A model generated the notes under the pieces. It was not told the DNA's origin. It was given only the letters and a program-made list of their open reading frames with translations, and did no database searches. Both the position numbers and the translations under genes were made by a program. From the NCBI GenBank assembly GCA_016791365.1, contig JAEUMT010000042.1:62001-126000 (forward strand): a stretch of DNA of 64,000 nucleotides, read 5' to 3'. The stretch's first letter is position 1. The number at the start of each line of letters is the position of its first letter. The stretch is from Hyphomonadaceae bacterium. Its GTDB lineage: Bacteria; Pseudomonadota; Alphaproteobacteria; Caulobacterales; Aquidulcibacteraceae. Positions 17,210 through 27,429 of the stretch are shown piece after piece.

Positions 17210-17800
17210 ATGCCCAGATTGACCGGCCGCCTGGTCGTTGCTTCCCATAATTCCGGAAAAGTCCGGGAAATTGCCGCGTTGCTTGGCCCGTTGGGCCTTG
17301 AGCCTGTGTCGGCCGACGCGCTTGGGCTGCCGGAGCCGGAAGAGACGGAGACGACCTTTATAGGCAACGCGGCGTTGAAGGCGCGCGCCGCCGCGCTGGC
17401 CTCCGGGCTTTCCGCGCTTGCCGACGATTCCGGGCTCGAGGTTTTTGCGATTGGCGGAGACCCGGGCGTGTACTCCGCGCGTTGGGCGGGCCCTGAGAAA
17501 GACTTCTCCGTGGCAATGCGTCGGGTCTGGGAAAAGTTGAGCGCGACGGGTGACGATCGCAGTGCGCGTTTCGTCTGCGCCCTTGCGCTCGCGCAACCCG
17601 ATGGAAGCGTCGAGACGTTTGAAGGCGAGGTGCGTGGCGCGATTGTCTGGCCGCCGCGCGGCGAGAAGGGCTTTGGCTACGACCCGATCTTTCAACCGAC
17701 GGGCTTCACAAGAACGTTCGGCGAGATGACTCACGAAGAAAAACTGCCGCTAACGCATCGTGCGCGTGCTTTTGAAAAGCTCGTCGCGTCGCTGAAATGA
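17210..17800 (+). CDS. rdgB: dITP/XTP pyrophosphatase (RdgB/HAM1)
   Basis: House-cleaning enzyme that hydrolyses dITP, XTP and related non-canonical purine triphosphates to monophosphates. Visible motifs: [10 protein letters not shown] at the N-terminus, [30 protein letters not shown], and [11 protein letters not shown] with [15 protein letters not shown] at the end. At 196 residues it has normal length. No ribosome site is clear at this ATG or at a GTG three codons upstream. Its stop overlaps the hemW start as ATGA. Confidence 0.95.
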   Translation: MPRLTGRLVVASHNSGKVREIAALLGPLGLEPVSADALGLPEPEETETTFIGNAALKARAAALASGLSALADDSGLEVFAIGGDPGVYSARWAGPEKDFSVAMRRVWEKLSATGDDRSARFVCALALAQPDGSVETFEGEVRGAIVWPPRGEKGFGYDPIFQPTGFTRTFGEMTHEEKLPLTHRARAFEKLVASLK

Positions 17801-18930
17801 GCGAAACAGGCATCTACGTTCATTGGCCCTATTGCAGCGCCATTTGCCCATATTGCGACTTCAACGTTTACCGCGCCCGTCGCGCTGACAATGCGCCGCT
17901 CATTGAAGCGATCACCCATGATCTGACCGAGCATGCGCGGCGCTACGGACGCCGGGAGCTTGTCAGCGTGTTCTTCGGCGGCGGCACGCCATCTTTGCTG
18001 AGCGGCGCCGAAATTGAAAATCTCATCGCCGCGGTTCAGCGCAATTATGATCTCGCCACCGACTGCGAGATCACGCTGGAATCCAATCCCGAAGACGCCG
18101 CTTTGTTCGCGGAGCAAGCTTCGGCGGGCATAAACCGGTTCTCGATCGGCGCGCAGGCGTTCAACGATGTCGATCTGAAAGCGCTGGGGCGATTGCACGA
18201 TGCGGACACGTCGCTTCGGGCGGTGCACGCCGCGGCCGCAACGGGCAGACGTGTTTCGCTTGATCTCATATATGCAAGAGAAGGGCAGAGCGTGGACGCG
18301 TGGCGGCGTGAGTTGGCCTTTGCAATGACGCTCCCTGTTGAACACTTCTCGCTCTATCAGTTGACAATTGAACCTGGAACAGCGTTCGCGCGGCGTGTTG
18401 ATCGCGACCAATTACATCCCCCGGGCGATGAACTTTCGGCGGAGCTTTACGAGGCGACGCAAGATGTCTGTGATGCCGCAGGCTTTGCCGCATATGAGAT
18501 TTCCAACCACGCGCGCTCACGCGAAGCGCGTTCACGCCATAACGCGATCTACTGGCGCAGTGATGATTGGATCGGTGTCGGTCCCGGTGCGCACGGCAGG
18601 GTGACACAGGATGGCGCGCGCTTTGCGACGGAAGCCGAGCGTCGTCCCGTGGACTACATCAATTCGGTACGGGCAACAGGTGTTGGTTGGCAAAGCGCAA
18701 CCGTGCTCACCGGCGAAGAAATCGCTGACGAAGTGCTGCTGATGGGCCTGCGCATCGAAGAAGGCGTCGAACTTCATCGTGTCGAGACACTACGCGGCGC
18801 ATCGCTCAATCGTGAAAAGTTGAAGTGGTTGATGGGGCAGGGGCTGGTTTCGCAAGAAAACGGCCGCATCTGTTTGACACGGAGCGGCCGCTTACTCTCA
18901 AACAGGATTGTCGCGGAACTTGTCTCTTAG
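17797..18930 (+). CDS. hemW: Radical SAM heme chaperone HemW
   Basis: HemW binds heme and delivers it to target proteins; it is related to, but distinct from, coproporphyrinogen dehydrogenase HemN. The 377 residues carry the radical SAM cluster motif C13-x3-C17-x2-C20 (CSAICPYC), GGGTPS, and a C-terminal HemW-type domain. The IGAQAFND and [11 protein letters not shown] blocks are typical. The start overlaps the rdgB stop (ATGA), and the stop overlaps the convergent lipoprotein gene by four bases. Confidence 0.93.
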   Translation: MSETGIYVHWPYCSAICPYCDFNVYRARRADNAPLIEAITHDLTEHARRYGRRELVSVFFGGGTPSLLSGAEIENLIAAVQRNYDLATDCEITLESNPEDAALFAEQASAGINRFSIGAQAFNDVDLKALGRLHDADTSLRAVHAAAATGRRVSLDLIYAREGQSVDAWRRELAFAMTLPVEHFSLYQLTIEPGTAFARRVDRDQLHPPGDELSAELYEATQDVCDAAGFAAYEISNHARSREARSRHNAIYWRSDDWIGVGPGAHGRVTQDGARFATEAERRPVDYINSVRATGVGWQSATVLTGEEIADEVLLMGLRIEEGVELHRVETLRGASLNREKLKWLMGQGLVSQENGRICLTRSGRLLSNRIVAELVS

Positions 18931-20165
18931 GCGCCGCTGTTACGGAAGCGGCGTGGCGCCGCTTCCAGCACGGCATTGCTGTTTTGCCGAACTTCCATGA
19001 TCGCCAGGCCGCGCTCGATCGCGCCGTTCGAGCTGAATCGGAAAAGCCCGTCGGAGCCCGCAAAGCCTTCGCGGTTTTCGATGGCGCCGCGCGAAATGCC
19101 GTCGGCGCCGCGATCGCGCGAAAGCAATGTGGCGAGCGCGACCGCGTCATAGCCCAGGCTCGCAAGCCGCGTCGGCGCCTCGCCGTAGGCCGCGCGATAG
19201 CGGTTTTCGAACTCGACGCGGGCCGAAGGATCCGGCGCCACGTACCAGCCGCCTGCGAGTGACGGTTCGCGCTCGGCTTCGCCCGACCAAACGCTCGTGC
19301 CCATGAGGCGCACCTGACGGGTATCGACGCCTGCTTGCACCAATGCCGTGCCGATCGCGCGCAATGGCGCACCGCTCTCGGCAATGATGATGCCTTGAGG
19401 GCGGGCGCCAGATGCTATGAGGCGCGCGGCGGCGGCGGCATCGGCGTCGGTGCGATTGTAAAGCTGTGCGGCGGTGATGGTGACGCCGCGCGCTTGTGCT
19501 TCGGCGCGCAGCGCCGCCTCGATGCGGCGGCCGTATTCATTCGACGGCGCAAGCAGGGCGATCGTGCGGACGTTCTGCGCGGCTGCGTATGAGACGAGAC
19601 GTGTGACTTCATCCTCAAGCTGAAAGCTCAGCAGATAGACGCCGTTGCCTCCGACGGTGCGATCCGACGAGAAGCCGATCACGGGCACGTTGCGCGGCGC
19701 CGCGGCAGTGGCCGCGCCGGAGACGCCTTCGCGCAGGACCGGCCCGATGATGATGTCGGCGCCGTCGGTCATCAGCGCGCGTGCGGCGGCGTTGGCGGAC
19801 GCTTCGTTCGATCCGGCGTCGCGCGGGATCAGCAGCGTATTCTCATTGCCCAGTTCGAACATCGCCAACTCGGCTGCGTTATAGAGCGCCGCGGCGTCCT
19901 GGGGACGCAGCGAAAAGGGCAGAAGCAAGCCAACGCGGACGATGTCGCGGCCGCGCATAAAGGGCGGGGTCAGTCCTTCGGCCGTTTGCACTTGTTGGTC
20001 AGGCGGGGGGGTGGTCGTCGTCGGCAAGCCATCCGGGGGCGTTGTCGTGGGGCCCGGACCGGGCGCGGTGGCGCATGCGGCCATTAAAGCGGCAAAGCTG
20101 ATCGCAACCGTCGTCTTCACACTTGGCGCGGCCGGCGGACGCGCCGATGATTTGGCGGAAGCCAT
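18927..20165 (-). CDS. LpoA-like penicillin-binding protein activator, periplasmic-binding fold lipoprotein
   Basis: A 412-residue lipoprotein: lipobox LMAACA at about residues 27-32, a Pro/Thr-rich linker, then a type-I periplasmic-binding fold (VRVGLLLPFS, IIGPVLREG, VPVIGFSSDRTVGGNGVYLLSF, TIALLAPSNEYG, GYDAVALATLL). This corresponds to the C-terminal part of LpoA/YraM, without its N-terminal TPR-like domain. Its neighbours (rsmI, yraN, BON lipoprotein) match the E. coli yra cluster, supporting a role in activating peptidoglycan synthases from the outer membrane. The ATG has GAAGGG upstream; a GTG 15 codons later would give a more usual signal peptide. The start codon overlaps the divergent rsmI start. 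Confidence 0.82.
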   Translation of the reverse strand: MASAKSSARPPAAPSVKTTVAISFAALMAACATAPGPGPTTTPPDGLPTTTTPPPDQQVQTAEGLTPPFMRGRDIVRVGLLLPFSLRPQDAAALYNAAELAMFELGNENTLLIPRDAGSNEASANAAARALMTDGADIIIGPVLREGVSGAATAAAPRNVPVIGFSSDRTVGGNGVYLLSFQLEDEVTRLVSYAAAQNVRTIALLAPSNEYGRRIEAALRAEAQARGVTITAAQLYNRTDADAAAAARLIASGARPQGIIIAESGAPLRAIGTALVQAGVDTRQVRLMGTSVWSGEAEREPSLAGGWYVAPDPSARVEFENRYRAAYGEAPTRLASLGYDAVALATLLSRDRGADGISRGAIENREGFAGSDGLFRFSSNGAIERGLAIMEVRQNSNAVLEAAPRRFRNSGA

Positions 20166-21066
20166 GAATAACCCTTCGTCGAACCCCGGAAATAATGCGC
20201 GCGACCGTACGGGCGCCCGCGAATCCAGTCCACCGCTGGAAGCGGGCCTTTATGTGGTCGCCACGCCGATTGGGAACTTGCGCGACATCACCTTGAGGGC
20301 GCTCGATATTTTGGGCGGCGCGAGCCGCGTCTATGCCGAAGACACGCGCGTTGCGATGAAGCTCATGGACGCTTACGGCCTTAAACCCAGGCTCGCCGCC
20401 TATCATGAGCACAATGCCGAAGCGATGCGCGAGGTGATCCTGGACGCATTGGGTAAGGGTGAGAGCATCGCGCTGATCTCGGATGCAGGCACGCCCTTGG
20501 TGTCTGATCCCGGATTCAAGCTTGCACGTGATGTGGTGGAAGCGGGTTTTCGCGTTTTTCCGATACCGGGCGCCTCTGCTTTGCTTGCCGGGCTGGTGGT
20601 TTCCGGGCTGCCGACGGATCGGTTCCTGTTCGCCGGCTTCTTGCCGCCGAAGCAGGGCGCGCGTCGCGCAGCGCTGCTTGAGGTCGCCGAGCCGCACGCG
20701 ACCTTGATCTTCTACGAGGCAGGGCCCCGCCTTGCCGATTCGCTTGCCGACATGTCGGACGTTCTGGGCGCACGCCAGGCCGCGGTCGCGCGCGAGTTGA
20801 CCAAGATGTTTGAAGAGACGCGGCGCGGCACGCTCGCGGAACTCACCGCACACTATGCCAAGGCAGAGCAGCCGAAAGGCGAGATCGTCGTCATCGTTGG
20901 GCCGCCTCAAGACAAAGGTGAGGTGAGCGCCGACGTGCTTGATGCATTTTTGCTTCGGGCGTTGTCGCGCGGCGTGAAAGAGGCGGCGAGTGAAGCGGCG
21001 CGTGATCTTGGCGTGCCGCGCAAGCGCGCATATTCGCGTGCGCTTGAACTGAAAGACCGCGCGTGA
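20164..21066 (+). CDS. rsmI: 16S rRNA 2'-O-methyltransferase RsmI
   Basis: RsmI methylates the 2'-OH of C1402 in 16S rRNA using SAM. The 300-residue protein shows GLYVVATPIGNLRDITLRA, YAEDTR, ISDAGTPLVSDPG, FPIPGASALL, and GEIVVIVGPP, all typical of the tetrapyrrole-methylase fold. No other in-frame ATG, GTG or TTG lies between the chosen ATG and the conserved start, so its first bases overlap the start of the divergent LpoA-like gene. Its stop overlaps the yraN start (GTGA). Confidence 0.95.
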   Translation: MNNPSSNPGNNARDRTGARESSPPLEAGLYVVATPIGNLRDITLRALDILGGASRVYAEDTRVAMKLMDAYGLKPRLAAYHEHNAEAMREVILDALGKGESIALISDAGTPLVSDPGFKLARDVVEAGFRVFPIPGASALLAGLVVSGLPTDRFLFAGFLPPKQGARRAALLEVAEPHATLIFYEAGPRLADSLADMSDVLGARQAAVARELTKMFEETRRGTLAELTAHYAKAEQPKGEIVVIVGPPQDKGEVSADVLDAFLLRALSRGVKEAASEAARDLGVPRKRAYSRALELKDRA

Positions 21067-21425
21067 GTCGCCGGCAAGCCGAGCGGCGTGGCCGTACGGC
21101 GGAATGGATCGCGATGCTGTTCCTGATGTGCAAGGGCTATCGCATCCTTGGTCATCGTTTGCGCACGCCGTACGGCGAAGTCGATGTCGCGGCCTGGAAG
21201 AACGACGTTCTCGTCGTCGTGGAAGTGAAGGCCCGCGATTCTTATGACGCTGGCGCATATGCGGTGACATCGACGGCGCAAACACGCATTGCGCGCGCCG
21301 CGCAGGCGCTGGCGGGTCGTTGGCGCCTTACTCACGCGCCCATTCGGTTTGATTTGGTAGTGGTTGGTTCAGGTCTATTGCCGAGACATGAACGCGCTGC
21401 ATGGTACGACGAGCGCGCGCGCTAG
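21063..21425 (+). CDS. yraN: YraN family (UPF0102) endonuclease-like protein
   Basis: A 120-residue protein with the restriction-endonuclease-like core of UPF0102: GEVDVAAWKNDVLVVVEVKAR (here split by catalytic residues D and E-x-K), preceded by RRGRTAEWIAMLFL. The biochemical role is unsettled; the E. coli homologue sits in the same cluster with rsmI and lpoA. It uses a GTG start overlapping the rsmI stop. The stop precedes a BON-domain lipoprotein gene. Confidence 0.9.
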   Translation: MSRRQAERRGRTAEWIAMLFLMCKGYRILGHRLRTPYGEVDVAAWKNDVLVVVEVKARDSYDAGAYAVTSTAQTRIARAAQALAGRWRLTHAPIRFDLVVVGSGLLPRHERAAWYDERAR

Positions 21426-21469
21426 CGATCTTAAGTGTGCCGAAACGATCCACGTGCATGCTCGCGCGC

Positions 21470-22132
21470 ATGCGTAGATATGTTGCTCTCCTCGTTGTGT
21501 TTGCCGCCTCCGTGGGCGCGAGCGGTTGTATGACGGCCGCCATCGGCACCGCCGCCAGCGTCGGCATTTATGCCGCGCAGGATCGCACGATAGGCGAGGG
21601 CATCGACGATGCGTCCGCTTCGCAGCAAGTGAAAATGCGCCTGATGGCCGCCGATAGCGCTGCTTTCCAGGAAGTCGATGTCGAAGTCGCCAACCGCAAT
21701 TTGCTGTTGTCAGGATCGGCGCCGACGGAACAGCATCGCCAAGCGGCGGAAACAATCGCGCGCAGCGTGCGCACGGTTGATCACGTCTATAACGAAGTGG
21801 TTGTCGGCGAGCCGTCGACTCTCGTGCGCGGCGCGCAGGATGAATTGATCACGGCGCAGATCCGCACGCGCTTGACCGCGAGCCCCGCGGTGCGCGCCAT
21901 CAACATCAATATCGAGACCTTCCACGGCAATGTGTACCTGATGGGTACGGCGCGATCGCAGCACGAGCTTGAACGTGCGGCGGAGATCGCCAGCGTCGTC
22001 GGCGGCGTCCGCCGCGTCGTCTCGTTCATGCAGGTGCGGTCGCCGGATCAACCTTATTATGCGCAAGCTGCCCAGGCCGGCCCCGAATATCGCGGTCCGG
22101 ACGGCGTGCCCGGCGGCGACGCGCGTAACTAA
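21470..22132 (+). CDS. BON-domain lipoprotein, DolP/YraP-like
   Basis: A 220-residue probable outer-membrane lipoprotein: signal MRRYVALLVVFAASVGASGC with a lipobox Cys at residue 20, then two BON domains (about 45-115 and 120-190; NLLLSGSAPTEQHRQ and VYLMGTARSQHELERAA) and a Pro/Gly-rich tail. E. coli DolP has the same two-BON layout and sits in the same cluster, where it supports outer-membrane integrity. No strong ribosome site; an ATG four codons upstream is an alternative start. Confidence 0.88.
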   Translation: MRRYVALLVVFAASVGASGCMTAAIGTAASVGIYAAQDRTIGEGIDDASASQQVKMRLMAADSAAFQEVDVEVANRNLLLSGSAPTEQHRQAAETIARSVRTVDHVYNEVVVGEPSTLVRGAQDELITAQIRTRLTASPAVRAININIETFHGNVYLMGTARSQHELERAAEIASVVGGVRRVVSFMQVRSPDQPYYAQAAQAGPEYRGPDGVPGGDARN

Positions 22133-22234
22133 TTTTCTCTTAAAAAGCCGGGACTTCCTTGCCGAACGCACGCGGCTGGGAGTAAGTTCGCGGATCGCTT
22201 CGCGTGTTCCGCGTAGCCGTTCATTTTATGTTGT

Positions 22235-22261
22235 CTATTCGTTCTTTATATGTACGAATAG
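22235..22261 (+). promoter_or_regulatory. SOS-box-like site and inverted repeat upstream of comM
   Basis: Positions 22241-22255 read GTTCTTTATATGTAC, one base off the alphaproteobacterial LexA direct repeat GTTC-N7-GTTC. It is nested in a perfect inverted repeat, CTATTCGT and ACGAATAG, with an 11-base spacer. The site lies 33 bp before the comM start, in a locally AT-rich gap. LexA control of comM has been proposed in alphaproteobacteria, so a LexA operator is reasonable. Confidence 0.55.
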
Positions 22262-22293
22262 CGGCCGCGCTTGTGGATAAAAGGCGGGCCAAT

Positions 22294-23817
22294 ATGCAAA
22301 CGTGCGCCACCGCGATCACTGTCGCTTTTGCCGGCCTCGAAGCGCGCCGCGTCGAGGTTCAGGTACAGCAGACCGGCGGCACGCACGGCATCGTCATCGT
22401 CGGATTAGGCGATAAGGCGGTTTCAGAAGCGCGCGAGCGTGTGCGTGCTGCATTTGCCTCAATCGGTCTTGCGATCCCGGCCGGTCGCTTGGTCGTCAAT
22501 CTCGCTCCCGCCGATTTGCCGAAAGAGGGCACGCACTACGATTTGCCAATTGCGCTGGCGATGATGGCGGCGATCGGCGCGCTGCCGCACGATGCTCTCG
22601 ATGGCGTCGTGTGCTTTGGCGAAGTCGGGCTTGATGGCTCGCTTGCTTCCGCACCGGGCGCGTTGCCGGCAGCTATGGCGGCGCATTCCATGGATGCCGC
22701 GTTTATCTGTCCCGAGGTGTGCGGTGCGGAGGCGGCCTGGGCCGGAGGCGAGGTGATGGCCGCGCCATCTTTGCTGGCGCTTGTAAATCATTTTCGCGGC
22801 GGCGCCGCGTTGCGAACCGCGGAGCGCGGCGATCTCGTTGCTGGCGCTGATGTGCCGGATTTGCGCGATGTGCGCGGGCAGGAGCAAGCGAAGCGCGCTT
22901 TGGAAATTGCAGCGGCCGGCGCGCACAACATTCTTTTCGTCGGTCCGCCCGGAGCAGGAAAGTCAATGCTCGCGCAGCGTTTGCCGGGTTTGTTGCCGCC
23001 GTTGCTGCCGGAGGAATTGCTCGAAGTTTCGATGCTCCACTCAGTGGCGGGCTTGCTCGAACGCGGACGTCTGACACGTACGCGACCATTCCGTGCGCCG
23101 CACCACTCAGCTTCGATGGCGGCGCTCGTTGGCGGCGGTCTGCGCGCCAAGCCAGGTGAAATCAGTTTGGCGCATCAAGGGGTCCTGTTCCTGGATGAGC
23201 TGCCTGAGTTTTCTTCGCAAGCTCTCGATGCGCTGCGTCAGCCGCTTGAGACCGGCAACGTGTTGATCGCGCGCGCCAACCATCACGTCACTTATCCCGC
23301 GCGCATTTTGCTCGCCGCCGCGATGAATCCGTGTCGCTGCGGAGGCGGGCCGGGCGCTGGCATGTGTCGGCGCGGGCCGCGCTGCGCGATTGATTATCAG
23401 GCTCGCCTATCAGGTCCGCTTTTGGACCGTATCGATATTCAACTCGATGTCCCGCCGGTGACGGCAGCCGATCTGGCATTGCCGCCGCCGATCGAGGGGA
23501 CAGCTGAGGCTGCGGCGCGCGTCGAGCGGGCGCGCGGCGCCCAGGCGGGGCGTGCGGCTGGCGTGAACGCGGCGTTGGATTTGCCGAATCTTGAGAAGTT
23601 CGCGGCGCCCGATGCCGCGGGCGCTGCATTGTTGGCCAAGGCCGCGGAAACGTTGTCGCTATCGGCGCGCGCCTATCACCGGACCTTGAAAGTCGCGCGC
23701 ACGATCGCTGATCTGGATGGGTCCGACGCGGTGCGGCGTATTCATATCGCAGGGGCCCTTAGCCTTAAACGACAGTGGGCCGGCGCCGATCAAGGCAATT
23801 TCGCCAGAGTTTCTTAA
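22294..23817 (+). CDS. comM: YifB/ComM family Mg-chelatase-like AAA+ ATPase
   Basis: ComM is a hexameric AAA+ helicase that promotes branch migration during natural transformation and recombination. The 507 residues have an N-terminal Lon-protease-like fold ([18 protein letters not shown]), Walker A GPPGAGKS at 217-224, [11 protein letters not shown] as Walker B, and a C-terminal Mg-chelatase domain with Cys-rich NPCRCG...CRRGPRC. The ATG is preceded by AAGGCGGG. Expression may be SOS-linked given the upstream site. Confidence 0.95.
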   Translation: MQTCATAITVAFAGLEARRVEVQVQQTGGTHGIVIVGLGDKAVSEARERVRAAFASIGLAIPAGRLVVNLAPADLPKEGTHYDLPIALAMMAAIGALPHDALDGVVCFGEVGLDGSLASAPGALPAAMAAHSMDAAFICPEVCGAEAAWAGGEVMAAPSLLALVNHFRGGAALRTAERGDLVAGADVPDLRDVRGQEQAKRALEIAAAGAHNILFVGPPGAGKSMLAQRLPGLLPPLLPEELLEVSMLHSVAGLLERGRLTRTRPFRAPHHSASMAALVGGGLRAKPGEISLAHQGVLFLDELPEFSSQALDALRQPLETGNVLIARANHHVTYPARILLAAAMNPCRCGGGPGAGMCRRGPRCAIDYQARLSGPLLDRIDIQLDVPPVTAADLALPPPIEGTAEAAARVERARGAQAGRAAGVNAALDLPNLEKFAAPDAAGAALLAKAAETLSLSARAYHRTLKVARTIADLDGSDAVRRIHIAGALSLKRQWAGADQGNFARVS

Positions 23818-23840
23818 CCGCCGCAGCGCTTGATCGCGTC

Positions 23841-25649
23841 ATGGCCTTACCGGCGGCGACGCACGTTTTTGATGCCTTCGATGCATTGCCCGACCCGGTC
23901 GCGATTCTCGCGCCCGATGGGGCGTTGTTGCGCGCCAATCCGGCCTTTCGCGCTGCTTTTCGACACTGGATTGGGCCACAGCGGCCGCCATGGGGCAGAA
24001 CGCAGCCGCCGGAGTTTACAGGCGGCGAGCGGCGCTTCGACGCGCCGGCGCCGGATGGCCGTCAATTTGAATGGATTGAGCGCTTGTTGCCGGATGGCGC
24101 GCGACTTGTAACGGCGCGCGACATCACGCGGCACGTGCGCGCGGCCGAGGACGCGCTGCGCGCAAAGACAACATTGTTCGCGACGCTTACGCACGAATTG
24201 CGCACGCCTCTCAATGGCATCCTGGGCATGGCTGGTTTGCTTGCGCTCGGTAAGCTTGAGCCGAACGCCCGCAGCTATGTAGGCGCTATCAAGCAATCTG
24301 GAGAATTGCTCCTCGAACTCATCACCGAGATCTTGGACTATTCCCGGCTTGAGGCCGGCCGTGTCGAACTTGAATCGATGCCGTTTGATCCGGAAGCGAC
24401 CATGCAGAGCGTCGCCGAACTGTTGTCGCCGCGCGCGCGCGACAAGGGTCTTGAGATTGCAGTCTCGGTGCGCAGCGACGCACCCCGATGCGTGACGGGC
24501 GACGACGGCAGGCTGCGGCAAATCTTGTTTAATCTCGCCGGCAACGCCGTGAAGTTCACCGAAACCGGAGGCGTGGTCATCGAAATGGCGCCGCGTCCAA
24601 ACGGGCGTGTGCGTTTCAACGTCCGCGATACCGGCCCTGGTGTCGCGCCGGAAAAGCAAGCGCTGATCTTCGAAGAATTCACCCAGGCGGATGCCGGCGT
24701 CGCACGCCGTCATGGCGGCGCCGGACTGGGGTTGGCGATCGTCAAAAAGCTGGCGCTCGCGATGGGCGGGGAGGTCGGGCTTGTGTCCCGCCCCGGCTTC
24801 GGCGCGAGCTTTTGGGTTGAGTTGCCGCTGCCTTCGACGCCGAGCGAAGAGCCCCCGCCGACGCTTCACGGCGTCCGCATTTGTATCGTCAGCCCCTCGC
24901 TTTTGCTTACGCAGACATTGCGCGCGGTGGCGATATCGCTCGGCGCCATTCCTGTCGAACGCGGCGACGCGTCAGACGTGGTGCTGCTCGACTGGCACGA
25001 GGGCGTCGACGGCGAGGAGATCGATGCATTGCGCCGTGGCTCGCGCGCGATCATCGCCCTTGCGCCGCAAGAACACCGTCAGATTATCGATGCCTGCCGT
25101 GCGGTTGGCATTGAGCATTACACACTGAAGCCCGTGCGACGCGGCTCGCTGGTTCAACGTGTGCGCGCGGCCTTGGGCGAAGACTTGGGCGAGGAAAGGT
25201 CGCGGCCCGTCTCAGTCTCGGCAGACGACGCGCCTCAACAAAAACCGTTGCAGGGTCTGCGTGTGTTGCTTGCGGAAGACAATCCGATCAACGCGCTGCT
25301 GGCGCGCACGCTGCTGACGCGCGCCGGTTGCGTTGTCACTGGCGCGCAGGACGGAGAGGAGGCGGTATCGGCAGCGTCCACGGGCGCTTTTGATCTCATT
25401 CTACTCGATATCCGCATGCCGCGGCTCGACGGCTTCGCGGCGGCGCGGATGATCCGTGCTGGAGGAGGCCCCTCGGCCGCGGCGCCGATCGTTGCGCTGA
25501 CCGCTGATGCTGGCGAGGCGGAGCGCGCCCACGCCGCCAAAGCCGGCATGGACGATTTCATCACCAAACCAATCGACGCGAACCGACTGCTACAAGTCGC
25601 GGCGCGCTTTACCGAGCGCCCGAACCCCGCCACGTTCGCCGGTAAATAA
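23841..25649 (+). CDS. Hybrid sensor histidine kinase with two receiver domains, the first degenerate
   Basis: A 602-residue soluble hybrid kinase. Residues 8-100 look like a PAS sensor; the dimerisation/phosphoacceptor H118 is in [16 protein letters not shown]. The ATPase domain (about 210-330) has [16 protein letters not shown] and [10 protein letters not shown]. Receiver 1 (about 344-446) keeps D384 and K430 but has Ser-Pro where the acidic pair should be. Receiver 2 (about 473-595) is complete, with E479-D480, D523 and K576. No membrane segment, so it senses a cytoplasmic cue. No partner regulator gene is adjacent. It starts 24 bp after comM. Confidence 0.9.
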   Translation: MALPAATHVFDAFDALPDPVAILAPDGALLRANPAFRAAFRHWIGPQRPPWGRTQPPEFTGGERRFDAPAPDGRQFEWIERLLPDGARLVTARDITRHVRAAEDALRAKTTLFATLTHELRTPLNGILGMAGLLALGKLEPNARSYVGAIKQSGELLLELITEILDYSRLEAGRVELESMPFDPEATMQSVAELLSPRARDKGLEIAVSVRSDAPRCVTGDDGRLRQILFNLAGNAVKFTETGGVVIEMAPRPNGRVRFNVRDTGPGVAPEKQALIFEEFTQADAGVARRHGGAGLGLAIVKKLALAMGGEVGLVSRPGFGASFWVELPLPSTPSEEPPPTLHGVRICIVSPSLLLTQTLRAVAISLGAIPVERGDASDVVLLDWHEGVDGEEIDALRRGSRAIIALAPQEHRQIIDACRAVGIEHYTLKPVRRGSLVQRVRAALGEDLGEERSRPVSVSADDAPQQKPLQGLRVLLAEDNPINALLARTLLTRAGCVVTGAQDGEEAVSAASTGAFDLILLDIRMPRLDGFAAARMIRAGGGPSAAAPIVALTADAGEAERAHAAKAGMDDFITKPIDANRLLQVAARFTERPNPATFAGK

Positions 25650-25668
25650 AGGCGGCGGAGACCCGCGC

Positions 25669-27429
25669 ATGTCAGATTCCAACGCAGCACCGGCGCCGAA
25701 GCGATCCACCTGGGAGGCGCTTGCCGTCTTTCTGGAACGGCGCAGTCTTGTCATGCTCGCGCTCGGGTTTTCGGCGGGCCTGCCTAACCTGCTGCTCTAC
25801 GACACGATCTCGGCCTGGATGCGGCAGGCAAAGTTGCCGCTCGATGTGATCACGCTCTTTAGCTTGGTGACGATCACCTACGCGATCAAATTTCTTTGGG
25901 CGCCAATCGTCGACCGCGTGAAAATTCCCGGCCTCTATCAGCTCTTCGGCAAGCGCCGCTCATGGATGCTGTTTGCGCAGATCGGCATTGTCTTCGGCAT
26001 TTGGCTGATCGCCGGCAACATGCCCGCTGTCTCCGCCGCTGTTGCCGGCGGTGTCGAGGGCGCCGTGCAGCCCGAGCCCAACATGAATCTCATCGGCGTC
26101 GTCGCGATACTTGCGGTGATGACGGCGATGTTCGGCGCCACGCAAGACATTGCGATCGATGCCTGGCGTATCGAAGTTGCCGCCGTCGAGCGGCAAGGCG
26201 CGATGGCGGCGGCGTATCAATGGGGCTATCGCCTCGCGGTTGTCGTCTCGGGTGCTGCGCCATTGTTGCTCGCTTCGCGCGTTGGCTGGACCGCCGCGTA
26301 TTCCGCCATGGCCTTCGTCATGGCTGTGGGTGTGATCGGCGTGCTGCTGGCGCCGCGCGAAAAGAGCATAGAGCCAAAGCCGCTGCCGCCGCAGACGACG
26401 CCCGCTTGGGCCGAGGCGCTCGAATGGATCGCGCGCATCGCATTGATGGCCTTCGGCGCATGCTTCATCGGCGCGGGTCTTTCGGGGAAGCCCGAGCCAT
26501 TGTCGTTCATGTTTCCCTTCGTTGGTCTTGAAGGCGCGGCGGTGAGTTTCGGTGAAGCCTGGGTGGCGAAGCCGTGGGGCGCTGTTTGGCAGGTCCTGGC
26601 CGTTGCGGTCGGCCTCGCCATCGTCGCGTTCGCGACCTATCCGATGTTCAAGTCGCGTCCGAGCGCTTACTTCGCCGGCACCTTGAAGGAGCCGCTGGAG
26701 GATTTCTTCAAACGCTACGGCAATGTCGGCGCGCTCATTCTGGCGATGATCTGTGTCTATCGTATCGCCGATTTTGTGCTGAATCTGATGACAGCGTTCT
26801 ACGTCGACGTGGGCTTTTCGCTCGACGAGATCGCCGGCGCGCGAAAATTGTTCGGCGTCATCATGTCAATGATTGGCATTGGATTTGGCGGGTGGTTGGT
26901 TGCCCGGTTCGGACTCATGCGCGCGCTGCTGGTTGGCGCGGTGGTGCAACCGCTTTCGAATCTGGCGTTTAGCGGATTGATCTTCACGGGCCCGTGGTTG
27001 CCCGGACTCTACGCTTGCATTGCTATCGACAACATCTCCGCGGGCATCGCCGGCACGGCGCTTATTGCCTACATGTCGAGCCTCACGAGCCTGGGATTCA
27101 CCGCGACGCAATATGCGCTGTTCTCGTCGCTCTATGCGCTGCCCGGAAAAATTCTCGCGGCGATCTCTGGACGCATAGTCGAGGGCGCGGTCGCCGCCGC
27201 GGCAGCGGGAGAGAGCAATTGGTTGCGCGGGTGGTTCGGAAACATAGCGCCGGACGCATTCGCGCACGCTGTGCAGGAGTACGGCAAGCCTGCGGAGGCC
27301 TACGCTGTCGGCTATATGACGTTCTTCATCTATTCGGGCGTCATAGGCGTGCTGGCGTTCATTTTCGCGCTGAGCGTCATGCGCAAACAACCGCCGGCGG
27401 CAGAGCCCGCGAAGCCAGCGCCCGCTTAG
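25669..27429 (+). CDS. ampG: AmpG-like muropeptide transporter, major facilitator superfamily
   Basis: A 586-residue inner-membrane transporter with about 12-14 helices. The N-terminus (MLALGFSAGLPNLLLYDTIS, then LFSLVTITYAIKFLWAPIVDR and KRRSWMLFAQ) matches AmpG, which imports GlcNAc-anhydroMurNAc peptides from peptidoglycan turnover into the cytoplasm for recycling. The ATG just after GGCGGAGACCCGCGC is the correct start; the frame is open well upstream but overlaps the kinase gene. Its stop overlaps the convergent malic enzyme gene by four bases. Longer than E. coli AmpG (491), with extra loops near residues 120-145 and 510-550. Confidence 0.87.
   Translation: MSDSNAAPAPKRSTWEALAVFLERRSLVMLALGFSAGLPNLLLYDTISAWMRQAKLPLDVITLFSLVTITYAIKFLWAPIVDRVKIPGLYQLFGKRRSWMLFAQIGIVFGIWLIAGNMPAVSAAVAGGVEGAVQPEPNMNLIGVVAILAVMTAMFGATQDIAIDAWRIEVAAVERQGAMAAAYQWGYRLAVVVSGAAPLLLASRVGWTAAYSAMAFVMAVGVIGVLLAPREKSIEPKPLPPQTTPAWAEALEWIARIALMAFGACFIGAGLSGKPEPLSFMFPFVGLEGAAVSFGEAWVAKPWGAVWQVLAVAVGLAIVAFATYPMFKSRPSAYFAGTLKEPLEDFFKRYGNVGALILAMICVYRIADFVLNLMTAFYVDVGFSLDEIAGARKLFGVIMSMIGIGFGGWLVARFGLMRALLVGAVVQPLSNLAFSGLIFTGPWLPGLYACIAIDNISAGIAGTALIAYMSSLTSLGFTATQYALFSSLYALPGKILAAISGRIVEGAVAAAAAGESNWLRGWFGNIAPDAFAHAVQEYGKPAEAYAVGYMTFFIYSGVIGVLAFIFALSVMRKQPPAAEPAKPAPA

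Noticed and set aside
19999-21285. Long antisense reading frame (428 codons) over the LpoA-like/rsmI region
   Set aside because: High GC creates long open frames opposite real genes; composition is Arg/Ala-rich, no domain is seen, and the forward genes are clear.
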